Below are positions 17,441-26,602 of a stretch of DNA of 64,000 bases, in pieces; positions within the stretch are counted from its first letter, which is position 1, and the number at the start of each line of letters is the position of its first letter. The notes below the pieces were generated by a model, which ran no database searches, was not told the origin of the DNA, and saw only the letters and a program-made list of their open reading frames with translations. Source of the DNA: an uncultured Eggerthellaceae bacterium (GTDB taxonomy: Bacteria; Actinomycetota; Coriobacteriia; Coriobacteriales; Eggerthellaceae); contig CAUDUM010000001.1 of assembly GCA_958452575.1 (NCBI GenBank), positions 439,490-503,489 of the forward strand, given 5' to 3'. Both the position numbers and the translations under genes were made by a program.

Positions 17441-18389
17441 CGATGCGCTCCCACGTGCATCCGCCCGCTTTGATTCCCTGGATGCCGGCGGCAAAGGCGC
17501 GGGCATCCATCGACTTCTTTCCATCGGGCTTGAGCGCCAGCACCTCGATGGGCCCGTCGCTCAGCCCCAGGAACAAGCGCTTCCCGGAAAAGCGAACCAT
17601 CCCTTGCTCCAAACCGTCGCAAAGGCTAGCTGCGCGATCGTCGACGGGAAGCGACGTTTGCTCCAAAGTGACGGATCTTCCCGCAATGACAGCACGCGCA
17701 GGATGCGCTTCGCTCGAGGCAAGCACCTCGCGAACCGCTGCAGCTGCAGAATCATCCGGGCCGGGAAACAGTTCGTCCTTGCCAAGCTTTTCGGCATAGG
17801 TGGCCGAACCTTCATCCTGATACGTCCACTCAGCGCCGCCCTGCTCGACGACCGAAAGCCCCGTCAGCAGCGCACGGGCACCCAGGTTCGCAAGCTCGTC
17901 GGTAAGCTCGGTAGCGGATTTGCCCTCGACTTCGGTCGCGCGTCGCACGCAATACGGACCAGTGTCGAGCCCCTCCTCCATGCGCATGATGCACACGCCC
18001 GTATACTCATCGCCCGCAAGAATAGAACGCTCGATCGGAGCCGCACCGCGCCAGCGCGGAAGCAGCGACGCATGCACGTTGAGGCAGCCGTAACGCGGGA
18101 TCTCGAGCACTTCGCGCGGGAGGATGCAGCCGTAGGCGGCAACGCAGATCGCGTCGGGTGCCAGCTCCTCCAGATACGCCTGCTCCTCGGCATCGCGCAA
18201 GGTCTTGGGCGTGCGCACGGGGATCTCCAAGCGCTCCGCAACCGCCTTCACCGGCGACGACTCCAGCTTGGAGCCCCGGCCGCGCACGGCGTCGGGACGC
18301 GTGTAGACGCACACGACCTCGTGTTGCTGGGCAAGTTCGACCAGGATATCGGCAGCCAGCTTGGGCGTGCCCATGAAGACGACGCGCAT
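17433..18389 (-). CDS. fmt: Methionyl-tRNA formyltransferase
   Basis: This 318-residue enzyme transfers a formyl group from 10-formyltetrahydrofolate to the initiator methionyl-tRNA. The N-terminal formyltransferase domain starts RVVFMGTPKLAADIL and contains the folate-site region with NVHASLLPRWRGAAPIERSILAG split across residues 107-130. The C-terminal domain holds ARAVIAGRSVTLEQT. It begins 4 bases after the def stop codon and overlaps rsmB at its end. Confidence 0.94.
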   Translation of the reverse strand: MRVVFMGTPKLAADILVELAQQHEVVCVYTRPDAVRGRGSKLESSPVKAVAERLEIPVRTPKTLRDAEEQAYLEELAPDAICVAAYGCILPREVLEIPRYGCLNVHASLLPRWRGAAPIERSILAGDEYTGVCIMRMEEGLDTGPYCVRRATEVEGKSATELTDELANLGARALLTGLSVVEQGGAEWTYQDEGSATYAEKLGKDELFPGPDDSAAAAVREVLASSEAHPARAVIAGRSVTLEQTSLPVDDRAASLCDGLEQGMVRFSGKRLFLGLSDGPIEVLALKPDGKKSMDARAFAAGIQGIKAGGCTWERIDG

Positions 18390-18392
18390 CGT

Positions 18393-18929
18393 CTACCGGA
18401 CCTTGGGATCGACGGAGGTCTGCCCCGGCTTGGCGCCGGCAGCGACGGCGAGCTCGTAATCTCTCAGAGCCTTGATGCGCGCGATGGGATCGCAGCGCTC
18501 GAACATCGTGATGCCGTCAAGATGATCAATCTCGTGCTGCAGGCAACGACCCAAAAGACCGTCCCCTTCGATGATCCACTCCTCGCCGTCAAGATCGAAG
18601 TAGCGCACGCGCGCCCACGGCTGGCGCGAAATCGGCACGGCGACACCGGGGCAGGAAAGGCAGCCCTCGTCCTCGGTGACCGGATCTCCCTTGACCTCCA
18701 GGATCTCGGGATTGACCAGGATGATGGGATCGCCCTGCTCCTCTTCGCAGTCGATCACGACAAGGCGCTTGAGCACGCCGAGCTGGGGTGCCGCCAAACC
18801 GCAGCCGTCGTTTTTGTACATCGTCTTGATCATCTGCTTGGCAAGCTTCTTCAGGCTTTTATCGCCAAGATCGCACGGCTCGCAAACGGTGTTGAGCAGA
18901 GGGTTGGGGGATTGAACGATGGTGACCAC
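18393..18929 (-). CDS. def: Peptide deformylase
   Basis: This 178-residue metalloenzyme removes the N-formyl group from nascent proteins. All three family motifs are present: GCGLAAPQLG (42-51), EGCLSC (88-93, with the metal-ligand Cys) and the zinc/iron ligand motif HEIDH (132-136). A GTG at 18927-18929 is the start, with AAAGGA about 10 bases upstream. It leads the def-fmt-rsmB operon, which couples formylation and deformylation. Confidence 0.93.
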   Translation of the reverse strand: MVTIVQSPNPLLNTVCEPCDLGDKSLKKLAKQMIKTMYKNDGCGLAAPQLGVLKRLVVIDCEEEQGDPIILVNPEILEVKGDPVTEDEGCLSCPGVAVPISRQPWARVRYFDLDGEEWIIEGDGLLGRCLQHEIDHLDGITMFERCDPIARIKALRDYELAVAAGAKPGQTSVDPKVR

Positions 18930-19098
18930 CTATAACACGTCCTTTGCAACTCGAAGGTGCTGCGGCCCGCCGGACCATCGGCAAGCCGATACTGTTTTCA
19001 TCAGGTCGTATTGTCCGCGCTGCATCGCGTTTTGTACAGGACAGGACGGCAAACATCCACAAGAGCAGCGCCGACGGAGCCTACAGGAGCGTCGATGC

Positions 19099-20991
19099 TC
19101 ACCCGAGATCGGATCGCAGCGGCTTGTGCGCCAGCTTGCGGCGGGTGAGGTCTTTCTGCATGCCCACGACGCTTTGGAAGATGAAGTCGTATTCCTCCTG
19201 CGACAGACCGCGCGGATCGGAAAGACGCGCACGCATTCCGGCGATGGCCTCCTCGGCATCGCCGATGGCGAGCTCCTCCGAAAGGAATGCGGCAAGCTCG
19301 TCCGGTTGCGAACTATCCCCCATCTGGCCCGAAGTGAGGATCCCCGCCGCCTGGGGCACTGCGCGGGAAACCTCGCCGACGATCCGGGCAGGGTCGACGG
19401 CTCCCCCCTCCGCCAGGATGTCCAGGATTCCGCGGGCCACCGCCTCGTGGACGGGGTCGTGCCATTGCGTGCTGGCAAGGGCGTCGACATGCGCAAGACC
19501 CACGCGCGGGTCGCGCGCGGCAAGGCTTAAAAGCTCACGCTCGAACCGCAAGCGGCTCTGCTCGGAAGGCTCCATCGCACGTTGGGGCCGACTCGATTCG
19601 GGTGCCGAAGAACCGTCAGCGGAAGACATGCCGGATGCCGCGTCGCCTTGAACATCGTCGGGCTCGGTCTGCTGCCGAGGCGGCTTCAGACGCGAAAGAG
19701 CCTCAAGAGCGTCCTCCTCGCGCGCTCTGACGCGCCCGGCGATCTGACGCGCGTAATCTTTGGCCAAGAGCGAGCCCTTGATCGGCGCGAGCACCGACAG
19801 GGCATCAGCCAAAGCGGCGGAGCGACCCTCGGGACGCGACAAGTCATAGCGCTCGATGCGCCGATCGATGCCGTATTGCACAAGCGGCTGAGCATCGTCG
19901 ATCAGCGCGCGCAGGGCATCGGCTCCCCGCTGCGCCACGAAGTCCGCCGGATCAAGGTCGTCGGGCAGCGTGACAGCGGCAAGCTCGACCCTGCTGCGCC
20001 CCGCCTCGGGAGTCATGCTGTCATCGATGAATTGCAAGGCACGATCCGCTGCACGCTGGCCGGCGGCATCTCCGTCGAACAGATAGACGATGCGATGCTG
20101 CGCATGGCGTGAGAGTACACGCAGATGTCGCGAGGTGAGCGCGGTGCCCAGCGTCGCGACGACGTTGCGCAACCCCGCCTCGTGCAGCATGATCACGTCG
20201 GTATAGCCCTCGACGACCACGGCGCAACCGGTTGAAGCCATCGCGGCCTTCGCATGGTCGAGACCGTAGAGCACCTGGGACTTGCGGAAGATGGGGGTCT
20301 CCTGCGAGTTGAGGTACTTCGGCTCGCCCTTGCCGATGACGCGTCCGCCGAACGCGATGCATTCGCCTTGGACATCGTTGATGGGAAACATCACGCGGTT
20401 GAAGAAACGGTCGCGCAGCTTGCCGTTGCGGGACAGGGCGACGTTGGCCTCGACCATCTCATCGGCAGCAAAGCCTTTGGCCATCAGGTGCCTGACCAAC
20501 GACTCGCGCCCCGGCGCGAACCCGAGCTGCCAGTCTTTGGGAACGCTGCCGCCCATACCGCGTCCCGCAAGGTACTCGCGCGCGGCCTGAGCGTCGGCGC
20601 CTTTTCCCCGCATGAGCTGGGTGTGGTAGAACTCGGCGGTCTCCTTGCAGATAGCCTTCAAGCGCTCTCGCTTGCTGCGCGGCGCGGTCCCCCGCCGTGC
20701 CTCCTCGGAAAGCTCGATGTGGGCGCGGTCGGCCAGCTTGCGCACCGCTTCGGGAAACGTGAGGTCCTCCGCCTGCATGACGAAGCCGAACGCGTCCCCG
20801 CCGGCTCCGCAACCGAAGCAATGCCAAAGCTGCGTGGAGGGATCGATCTTAAGCGAGGGCGTCTTCTCGTTGTGCAGCGGACAGCAGCACCAGAAGTCGC
20901 GCCCGCGCTGGCGAACCGGAGCGCGTTCGCCGATGAGCGCGACGACGTCGGTCGCCTCGCGTACCTTCTGGATGTCGTCATCGCTGATGAT
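19099..20991 (-). CDS. dnaG: DNA primase (DnaG)
   Basis: This primase of about 630 residues makes RNA primers for replication. The N-terminal CHC2 zinc finger (CCCPLHNEKTPS, then WHCFGCGAGGDAF) is intact, followed by the RNA polymerase domain and TOPRIM segment (VVEGYTDVIMLHEAG, then YLFDGDAAGQ), and a C-terminal helicase-interaction domain. The family pattern starts MISD..IQKVREATD. At that place the codons are ATC-ATC-AGC-GAT, with no ATG, GTG, TTG or CTG between the upstream stop (21016-21018) and the zinc finger. I set the start at the first ATC (20989-20991), about 10 bases after a GGAAGGCGG sequence. An ATG at 20776-20778 would remove the zinc finger and is unlikely. Confidence 0.88.
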   Translation of the reverse strand: MISDDDIQKVREATDVVALIGERAPVRQRGRDFWCCCPLHNEKTPSLKIDPSTQLWHCFGCGAGGDAFGFVMQAEDLTFPEAVRKLADRAHIELSEEARRGTAPRSKRERLKAICKETAEFYHTQLMRGKGADAQAAREYLAGRGMGGSVPKDWQLGFAPGRESLVRHLMAKGFAADEMVEANVALSRNGKLRDRFFNRVMFPINDVQGECIAFGGRVIGKGEPKYLNSQETPIFRKSQVLYGLDHAKAAMASTGCAVVVEGYTDVIMLHEAGLRNVVATLGTALTSRHLRVLSRHAQHRIVYLFDGDAAGQRAADRALQFIDDSMTPEAGRSRVELAAVTLPDDLDPADFVAQRGADALRALIDDAQPLVQYGIDRRIERYDLSRPEGRSAALADALSVLAPIKGSLLAKDYARQIAGRVRAREEDALEALSRLKPPRQQTEPDDVQGDAASGMSSADGSSAPESSRPQRAMEPSEQSRLRFERELLSLAARDPRVGLAHVDALASTQWHDPVHEAVARGILDILAEGGAVDPARIVGEVSRAVPQAAGILTSGQMGDSSQPDELAAFLSEELAIGDAEEAIAGMRARLSDPRGLSQEEYDFIFQSVVGMQKDLTRRKLAHKPLRSDLG

Positions 20992-21062
20992 GGCTCGATC
21001 GCCGCCTTCCGCCTTCTAGCTGATTTCGCAGCCCAGTATAACGCAAGCGGCGTTGCCGATGA

Positions 21063-22283
21063 TCAGTCTCCTTGCACGCATGCGGCATCGAGCATACGCT
21101 GCGCAAGACGGTCCCACGAAAGAGCGGTGACGTCGCACGGATGCGGCGGCAGCACGATCGCACGTGCAAGCGCATCTGCGAGCCGACGCTCGTACGCGGG
21201 CAGCTCGTCCTCGCAGGGCCTATCGACATCCTGCATGCGAGGCGGCTCCACGTACACGATCGGCGCATCGGGAAGGAACCTTCCATAGAATTGCCTGATG
21301 CCGGGCAGATCGGCGGTGACCACCTTGCATCCGCATGCGAGCGCCTCGGCGATCACCAATGGCAGCCCCTCGAAAAAGGAGGGCAGCACGAACACGTCGG
21401 ACGCACGGTAGGCGTCGACCAGCCGCTCGGTGGAAACCTTTCCGAGGAAACGCGGTTCGACCGTGCAGCGTCCGGCGCGATCGACGATCCGTCGGTACTC
21501 GCCCTCATCGCTATGGCCTCCCACCAGATCCAGCGAAAACGCCGTGCCGGTGGACGCAAGCAAATCCGATGCTGCAAGCAGGCTCTCCACGCCTTTTGCG
21601 ATTCCGATCTTGCCGACGTAAAGCAATCGCGCTTCGGCGCCTTGGGGAACGCGAGGCGACACAGCGTCATCCCGGTTAAACACCGCGGCATCATAGCCGG
21701 TTCCGATTAGCGACACGCGGGAGGGGTCCACGCCAAACAGCTGCTCTATCTCCTCCGCCTGGGCTTCATGCAAGGCGAGGATTCTATCAAGCGCACGGAT
21801 CTGCTGCTTGATAAAGTCGCGCTGAAGCCCGTGTTGGGCGTACTGGCGCAGATCCGTCGAATGGCACACTGCGCATACGCGCCGATGCGCAAGCGTCTGG
21901 CGCGCGACCGCCGTGGCAAGGTACAGATGATGGCAGATGACCAGATCGGGCTGGAAGCGCTCGTCTTCCTCGACGATCGCACGTGCGAAGGCTTCTTTGA
22001 AGCTCCCCGCCATCTCAGGAGAGAGGTCGCGGTACCGCGTCGCACGATACGGCATCACATCGGACATTCCGCAAACGGGGAAGGGAAGCTCCTCGGTTTC
22101 AAAGACGACGGGGCGCACCGACACCCCCGCGGCAAGGGAGGCGGCAGGATCGTCATCGGGCGCGACGCCGCAGATGACGGACACTTCGTGGCCAGCCTCC
22201 GCGAAGCTGCGCGCGGTCTGGGCAAGGAACACGCCGCTTCCGGTGCTGTCCGGCTTCTGCGCGCTGATGGTGAGGATCCTCAT
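21063..22283 (-). CDS. Family 4 glycosyltransferase
   Basis: This 406-residue protein has the GT-B two-domain fold. The N-terminal domain begins RILTISAQKPDSTGSGVFL with a glycine-rich loop. The C-terminal GT1-like donor domain contains LLYVGKIGIAKGVESLL and the E-x7-E region around FEGLPLVIAEALACG. GT4 enzymes are retaining transferases that use nucleotide sugars, often for glycolipids or cell-wall polymers. The acceptor cannot be deduced. It lies just upstream of dnaG on the same strand, which is probably chance. Confidence 0.88.
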   Translation of the reverse strand: MRILTISAQKPDSTGSGVFLAQTARSFAEAGHEVSVICGVAPDDDPAASLAAGVSVRPVVFETEELPFPVCGMSDVMPYRATRYRDLSPEMAGSFKEAFARAIVEEDERFQPDLVICHHLYLATAVARQTLAHRRVCAVCHSTDLRQYAQHGLQRDFIKQQIRALDRILALHEAQAEEIEQLFGVDPSRVSLIGTGYDAAVFNRDDAVSPRVPQGAEARLLYVGKIGIAKGVESLLAASDLLASTGTAFSLDLVGGHSDEGEYRRIVDRAGRCTVEPRFLGKVSTERLVDAYRASDVFVLPSFFEGLPLVIAEALACGCKVVTADLPGIRQFYGRFLPDAPIVYVEPPRMQDVDRPCEDELPAYERRLADALARAIVLPPHPCDVTALSWDRLAQRMLDAACVQGD

Positions 22284-22391
22284 GATGATATCCCGCCTCG
22301 TCGATTTGGTTGCGTTGCCCTATGGTAGACCAACGCCCCTCCGTTCAAAAGACCCTGCGGCTGCCACGATGCGCTGCCGAGGCATACGACC

Positions 22392-22400
22392 TGCTACAAT
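22392..22400 (+). promoter_or_regulatory. Possible extended -10 promoter of dgt
   Basis: TGCTACAAT forms an extended -10 element about 55 bases before the dgt start. No clear -35 hexamer is visible. Confidence 0.4.
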
Positions 22401-22454
22401 GGGTGCGAAAAGCCGTGATGCACTTGCAACGCGTCAAACCGAAAGGACCCGTCC

Positions 22455-23675
22455 ATGGGCAGCTCCATCCCCTACCTAAAGCTCGATCCCGGCATTGAGG
22501 AAGCCATCCGCGCCGACCGCGCGGCGGGACGCGGCTCGCGCCATCGGACTTTGGACGAGGCGGTGCTGCGCCGCGAGCCGAACCCCCATGATGAGGCGAC
22601 GCTTGCGCGCCCCGCTTTCGCTCGCGACATCGAGAAGATCCTCAACGTGCCCGCTTACAACCGCTACGCCGGCAAAACCCAGGTGTTCAGCTTCGTCGAG
22701 GACGACGACATCTGCCGCCGCGGACTGCATGTCCAGCTGGTCGGACGCGTGGCACGCGCGATCGGCGAGCTGCTCGGACTCAACGGACACCTCATCGAGG
22801 CGATCGCCCTGGGCCACGACGTGGGCCACACGCCGTTCGGCCATGCCGGCGAACGCTACCTCAGCCGCATCCTGCATGCGCGCACCGGACGCTACTTCAA
22901 CCACAATGTGCATTCGGTCCGCGTGCTGGACAAACTCTACCGTCGCAACATCAGCCTGCAGACGCTCAACGGCGTGCTCTGCCACAATGGCGAGTTCGCC
23001 TGCCAGACGCTCGAACTCGGCGCTATGGCGGATTTTTCCCAACTCGACGCGGCTGTGGAGACCTGTGTCCGGGACGAATCCTCTATCGCGACCTTGCGCC
23101 CCTCGACGCTCGAAGGATGCGTCGTGCGCGTGAGCGACATGATCGCCTACATCGGCAAGGACCGCCAAGACGCCATCGACCGCGGCGTCATCCCCTCGCT
23201 CGACATCTTCGACTCCGACTACATCGGAACCGACAACGCCCGCATCATCAACAACCTGACCGTCGACATCGTCAACCACAGCTACGGCACCGAACGCATC
23301 AGCATGAGCGAAGAGGCGTTCTCCGACCTCAAACGCGCCAAGCGCCAAAACTACGAGTTGATCTACAACGAAGAGGGCATGACCGAAGATGCCGGCAATC
23401 TGGTGCAGGAGATGTTCGAGCGCCTTTACGAGCGGCTCATCCAAGACCTCGCACGCGGTGACGAGTCGTCGCCTGTCTTCAAGCACCACACCGCCAGGCT
23501 CTGCGCCAAATCGCGCTCGATCACCCCAGAGGACTACCTGCGCGAAGACGCGGATCAGATCGTCGTCGACTACATATCGTCGATGACGGACGATTACTTC
23601 CTGTCGCTGTACCGCCACTTGTTCCCCGACGACGTGCGACGCGTTTCGATCCGCGACTACTGCGCGGATCTATGA
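22455..23675 (+). CDS. dgt: Deoxyguanosinetriphosphate triphosphohydrolase-like HD protein
   Basis: This 406-residue HD-domain enzyme would hydrolyse dNTPs to deoxynucleoside and triphosphate, controlling the dNTP pool. RTLDEAVLRREPN and the R-x-L-T/F-like region N-terminal to the HD core are present. The metal site GHDVGHTPFGHAGE is near residues 119-132, then FNHNVHSVRVLD and the downstream asp in VRVSDMIAYIGKDRQDA. The ATG at 22455 has AAAGGA about 9 bases upstream. It is followed closely by a phosphodiesterase gene on the same strand. Confidence 0.88.
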   Translation: MGSSIPYLKLDPGIEEAIRADRAAGRGSRHRTLDEAVLRREPNPHDEATLARPAFARDIEKILNVPAYNRYAGKTQVFSFVEDDDICRRGLHVQLVGRVARAIGELLGLNGHLIEAIALGHDVGHTPFGHAGERYLSRILHARTGRYFNHNVHSVRVLDKLYRRNISLQTLNGVLCHNGEFACQTLELGAMADFSQLDAAVETCVRDESSIATLRPSTLEGCVVRVSDMIAYIGKDRQDAIDRGVIPSLDIFDSDYIGTDNARIINNLTVDIVNHSYGTERISMSEEAFSDLKRAKRQNYELIYNEEGMTEDAGNLVQEMFERLYERLIQDLARGDESSPVFKHHTARLCAKSRSITPEDYLREDADQIVVDYISSMTDDYFLSLYRHLFPDDVRRVSIRDYCADL

Positions 23676-23708
23676 TCGCGCATCCCCGATATTCCCAAAG
23701 GAGCTGCC

Positions 23709-24254
23709 ATGAAGCTGCTGATAGCATCCGACATCCACGGATCCGCCGCCGCCGCACGCGCACTCGCGCGCCGCGTCGAGCAGGAGCGGCCCGACCGCAT
23801 CGTCCTTTTGGGGGACCTGCTCTACCACGGACCGCGCAACCCGCTTCCACCCTCATACGCTCCGATGGAGGTGGCAGGCATCCTCAACGAATGGGCGGAT
23901 ACCATCATGGCGGTGCGGGGAAACTGCGATTCGGAAGTCGATCAGATGGTGCTTTCGTTCCCCTGCCGCGCTGACTATGCCCTTTTGGAAGCGGACGGCC
24001 GCTTGATGCACCTTTCCCATGGGCACCTTCCCGGCAACGCTCCCGACGATCCGCCGCGCTTGGCGCCGGGCTCCGTCTTACTGACAGGCCACACGCATGT
24101 GAAGACGCTCGATGCGCGCGATGGCGTGCTGTTCGTCAATCCTGGAAGCACCTCGCTTCCCAAGGACGGAACGGCAAGCTACGCCGTCTACGAAAACGGC
24201 TCCTTCTACCTCAAGGATATGGATGGCGCGATAATCGAAGAGCTGTCGTGGTAG
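23709..24254 (+). CDS. YfcE/MJ0936-family metallophosphodiesterase
   Basis: This 181-residue calcineurin-like phosphoesterase has the dimetal signature in order: SDIHGS (8-13), LLGDLLYHG, VRGNCDSEVD, LSHGHLPG and LTGHTHVK, followed by VNPGSTSLPKDG. It matches the YfcE group, which cleaves phosphodiesters in vitro; the physiological substrate is unsettled. AAAGGAG lies 7 bases before the ATG at 23709. It lies 33 bases after dgt and is probably co-transcribed. Confidence 0.9.
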   Translation: MKLLIASDIHGSAAAARALARRVEQERPDRIVLLGDLLYHGPRNPLPPSYAPMEVAGILNEWADTIMAVRGNCDSEVDQMVLSFPCRADYALLEADGRLMHLSHGHLPGNAPDDPPRLAPGSVLLTGHTHVKTLDARDGVLFVNPGSTSLPKDGTASYAVYENGSFYLKDMDGAIIEELSW

Positions 24255-24288
24255 CCGCCGCTGCGCACGGAGGTGATGGCAGCAACCG

Positions 24289-25761
24289 TCATCGACCGCC
24301 GCGAACGCTGTCTTGGATGCGCTCGCCTAAATCGATGAGCTCCTGGCGGTTGTGCACGCCGGCTTTGGAGTAAATGCGGCGTAGATGCGTGTCCGCCGTG
24401 CTCTTGGCGATGCAGAGCTCGCCGGCGATGCGCTCCGACGTGCGTCCGCGCAAAGCCAAGGGAAGCACCTCGGCCTCGCGCTTGGACAGCCCCGCGTCCG
24501 CCGCGATCCGCCTGCACGCCTCATCGAAGGCGTCGATGCCCCCCGCAATGGCGGTGAGTTCGACATAATCACGTTCGGTGAACAGGAACAGGTAGGCGAA
24601 CAGCGACGCCAGTCCGGCGCATGCGGCAACGGCGAAGGGCTGAGCCGCACCCGGCTGCGCAAGTTCGATCGCGTTTCCCAGCGCGATGCCGATGATCTCT
24701 CCAGCATACAGAGCGAAGAACCCGCGCGCGAACGACACGGCAGCGTCATTGCCCGATGCGCGGGCGATGGCAAGGAACATCGTCATAAGCACGCAGGTCA
24801 ACCCGAGATGGCCGGCAAGCACGATGGATTGGCCGGTGATCCCAAACCCGCCGAGCACGGGGATGAACAAATACCCCGCCATCATGAGCAGCAATGCAAG
24901 GCGATAAACACCCGCCAAAGATCCGCCGCCATCGGTTGCGTCATCACCTGTCCCCAGGTTGAGCGCGGCGAGCAGCTGCGCCGCGGCCACGCAGAACAGC
25001 ACCAAGATGAGCAGCGTCGCCGGAAACGTCGGCATCGAAGCCATGCCGGGCTCCGACGAAAACACCTCCATAAAGCCTCCCGCGACTCCGAACAATGCGG
25101 TGCCCGCCACCACCCTGCTCGAAAGCCGCGCGGCAGCGGCCCGCTCCTCAGGAGATGCGAGCAGTGCGGATAGAGACAAGGGGAGATCGGCATCGGCGTC
25201 ATCTCGCTGCTCCGAAGCCGTTGAAGCAGGCACCATCGAACGCAGCGCCCACGCGCTGCCTATAGGCAGAAGCTTGAGGAGTTCGATCAAGCCGGGGATG
25301 GGAACAGCGAAAAGGATGAGGCCCGCAGCCGCACCGAGAGCCGTGGCAAGAAGAACCTCGCGGGAACCGCAGAAGCGAGGGAAGCCGACAAGCGCTCGTC
25401 CCCAAGCGCACAGCAAAAACCCGGACGGAAGCCCCACCAGCGCGCCCTCGGCAGCAACCTCCAGGATTCCGGCGTTGAGGGGCAACGTCACCAGAAGCGA
25501 GCCGATGATGAGAAGGACCGCGTACCACCCCACCAGCGTGGGGGCCAGCAGCGCTTTGCGAGCCCTGAGCGAAGCGGCGCGCACGACAGCGAACGACAGC
25601 ACCATGAAGGCGAGCGTCAAAAGAAGGTCGATGCGCTCGATAGGCGCACCCGCCACATCGACGGCTCGGTTGCTCCCCAAATAGAACAACGCGTAGAGGA
25701 AGCCCTGCTGGCACGCGAAACCCGCGACCGCGCGCGCGGATATCCCGTCGAACAGGCCCAT
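24289..25761 (-). CDS. LuxR-type regulator with polytopic membrane domain
   Basis: This 490-residue protein joins an N-terminal membrane domain of about 12 hydrophobic helices (roughly residues 10-405) to a C-terminal LuxR/FixJ helix-turn-helix (about 415-485). The latter contains LSKREAEVLPLALRG, AGELCIAKSTADTH and RRIYSKAGVHNRQEL. Such membrane-LuxR proteins are abundant in Eggerthellaceae, where they are often beside the genes they control. Here the neighbours are a phosphodiesterase and tatA, so the target is not evident. The ATG at 25759-25761 follows AAAGGGGAGGG closely. It is probably a one-component membrane sensor-regulator. Confidence 0.85.
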   Translation of the reverse strand: MGLFDGISARAVAGFACQQGFLYALFYLGSNRAVDVAGAPIERIDLLLTLAFMVLSFAVVRAASLRARKALLAPTLVGWYAVLLIIGSLLVTLPLNAGILEVAAEGALVGLPSGFLLCAWGRALVGFPRFCGSREVLLATALGAAAGLILFAVPIPGLIELLKLLPIGSAWALRSMVPASTASEQRDDADADLPLSLSALLASPEERAAAARLSSRVVAGTALFGVAGGFMEVFSSEPGMASMPTFPATLLILVLFCVAAAQLLAALNLGTGDDATDGGGSLAGVYRLALLLMMAGYLFIPVLGGFGITGQSIVLAGHLGLTCVLMTMFLAIARASGNDAAVSFARGFFALYAGEIIGIALGNAIELAQPGAAQPFAVAACAGLASLFAYLFLFTERDYVELTAIAGGIDAFDEACRRIAADAGLSKREAEVLPLALRGRTSERIAGELCIAKSTADTHLRRIYSKAGVHNRQELIDLGERIQDSVRGGR

Positions 25762-25849
25762 GCCCTCCCCTTTCGCTTGATTCGATGCCGGTGCGCGTTC
25801 CATGATAGCCGACCTGCCCCGGCGGCGCAGCGGCGATGGGCAATCGCCC

Positions 25850-25881
25850 AAAAACGCGCAACGCCCGCATGGCGGGCGTTG
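25850..25881 (-). terminator. Terminator of tatA
   Basis: Arms CAACGCCCGC (25859-25868) and GCGGGCGTTG (25872-25881) are separated by 3 bases. Read on the minus strand, the stem is followed by CGCGTTTTTGG, giving an intrinsic terminator about 60 bases after the tatA stop. Confidence 0.8.
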
Positions 25882-25938
25882 CTGCTGAGGAAGGAATCGA
25901 TCCTTATATGCTACTCGCGCGATGCGCGAGGGATCGCC

Positions 25939-26226
25939 TTAGGCTTTGGTGGTGACGCGGCGCGTGACCTTTTTCTTCTGGGGAGCAGGCTCCTCTTCGG
26001 CCGCCTCCTCGATCGCGGCGACGGGCTGAGCCTCCTCGGCCGCCTCCTCGGCATCGGCGAAGCCCTCCTCGGCATCCTTCTTGGCTCCGCCCACGCCCTC
26101 ACGCAGGTTCTTGACGGTCTTGCCCAGCGCGCTGCCAAGCTTGGGAAGGTTCTTCGGGCCGAAGATCAGCAGGATGACCGCCAGGATGATGAGGAGCTCG
26201 GGAACTCCCATGCCGAGGATTTTCAT
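25939..26226 (-). CDS. tatA: Sec-independent translocase component TatA/TatE
   Basis: This 95-residue protein has the TatA layout. A short N-terminal transmembrane helix (VPELLIILAVILLIFG, 8-23) is followed by the hinge FGPKNLPKLGSALG and an amphipathic helix. The acidic/alanine-rich tail ends in a basic cluster (KKKVTRR). TatA forms the pore-like assembly for export of folded twin-arginine proteins together with TatC. tatC is not in this window. Confidence 0.9.
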   Translation of the reverse strand: MKILGMGVPELLIILAVILLIFGPKNLPKLGSALGKTVKNLREGVGGAKKDAEEGFADAEEAAEEAQPVAAIEEAAEEEPAPQKKKVTRRVTTKA

Positions 26227-26602
26227 GCGTGCCTCCTTAGGGCGTCGACTTCGTTTTGGATGGGCTCATCGTCCGTTATCAAAGCCCGTTGCGCCATCAC
26301 GCAGAATGATGATTCAAACGCAACGCGGGGATAAATGCTGTAATGCATATTGAGTATTCTTCGTTTTCCCTGTTGGAAGCTATTCTAAGTTGTAAATATG
26401 TCTTATCAGCTTCAAAGATCCCCGATGAGCAAGTATGAAGAAATCGCGGAGCGCTTCTGGCGAACCGATGGGGCGCGTATGGCGAAACGCTGTTCAAAGC
26501 GACGGATTGCGATGATGCGTCATATCCGCTGCTAGGCTTATCCGCAAGGTCGCGACAACCGAACCACTCAACTGCACCCGTGCGACCGGAAAGGATAGGC
26601 CC
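26227..26602. other. AT-richer intergenic region between tatA and the C39-like gene
   Basis: About 376 bases between two divergent genes. The part at roughly 26330-26420 is distinctly AT-rich, as expected for promoters of both. Open frames here lack ribosome binding sites or are antisense extensions of neighbours. I see no RNA gene or strong hairpin. Confidence 0.6.

Noticed and set aside
20658..20981. A short frame starting at an ATG within the dnaG N-terminus
   Set aside because: It is out of frame with the zinc finger and reads Arg/Ser-rich shadow sequence; I do not invoke a frameshift to reach dnaG from it.
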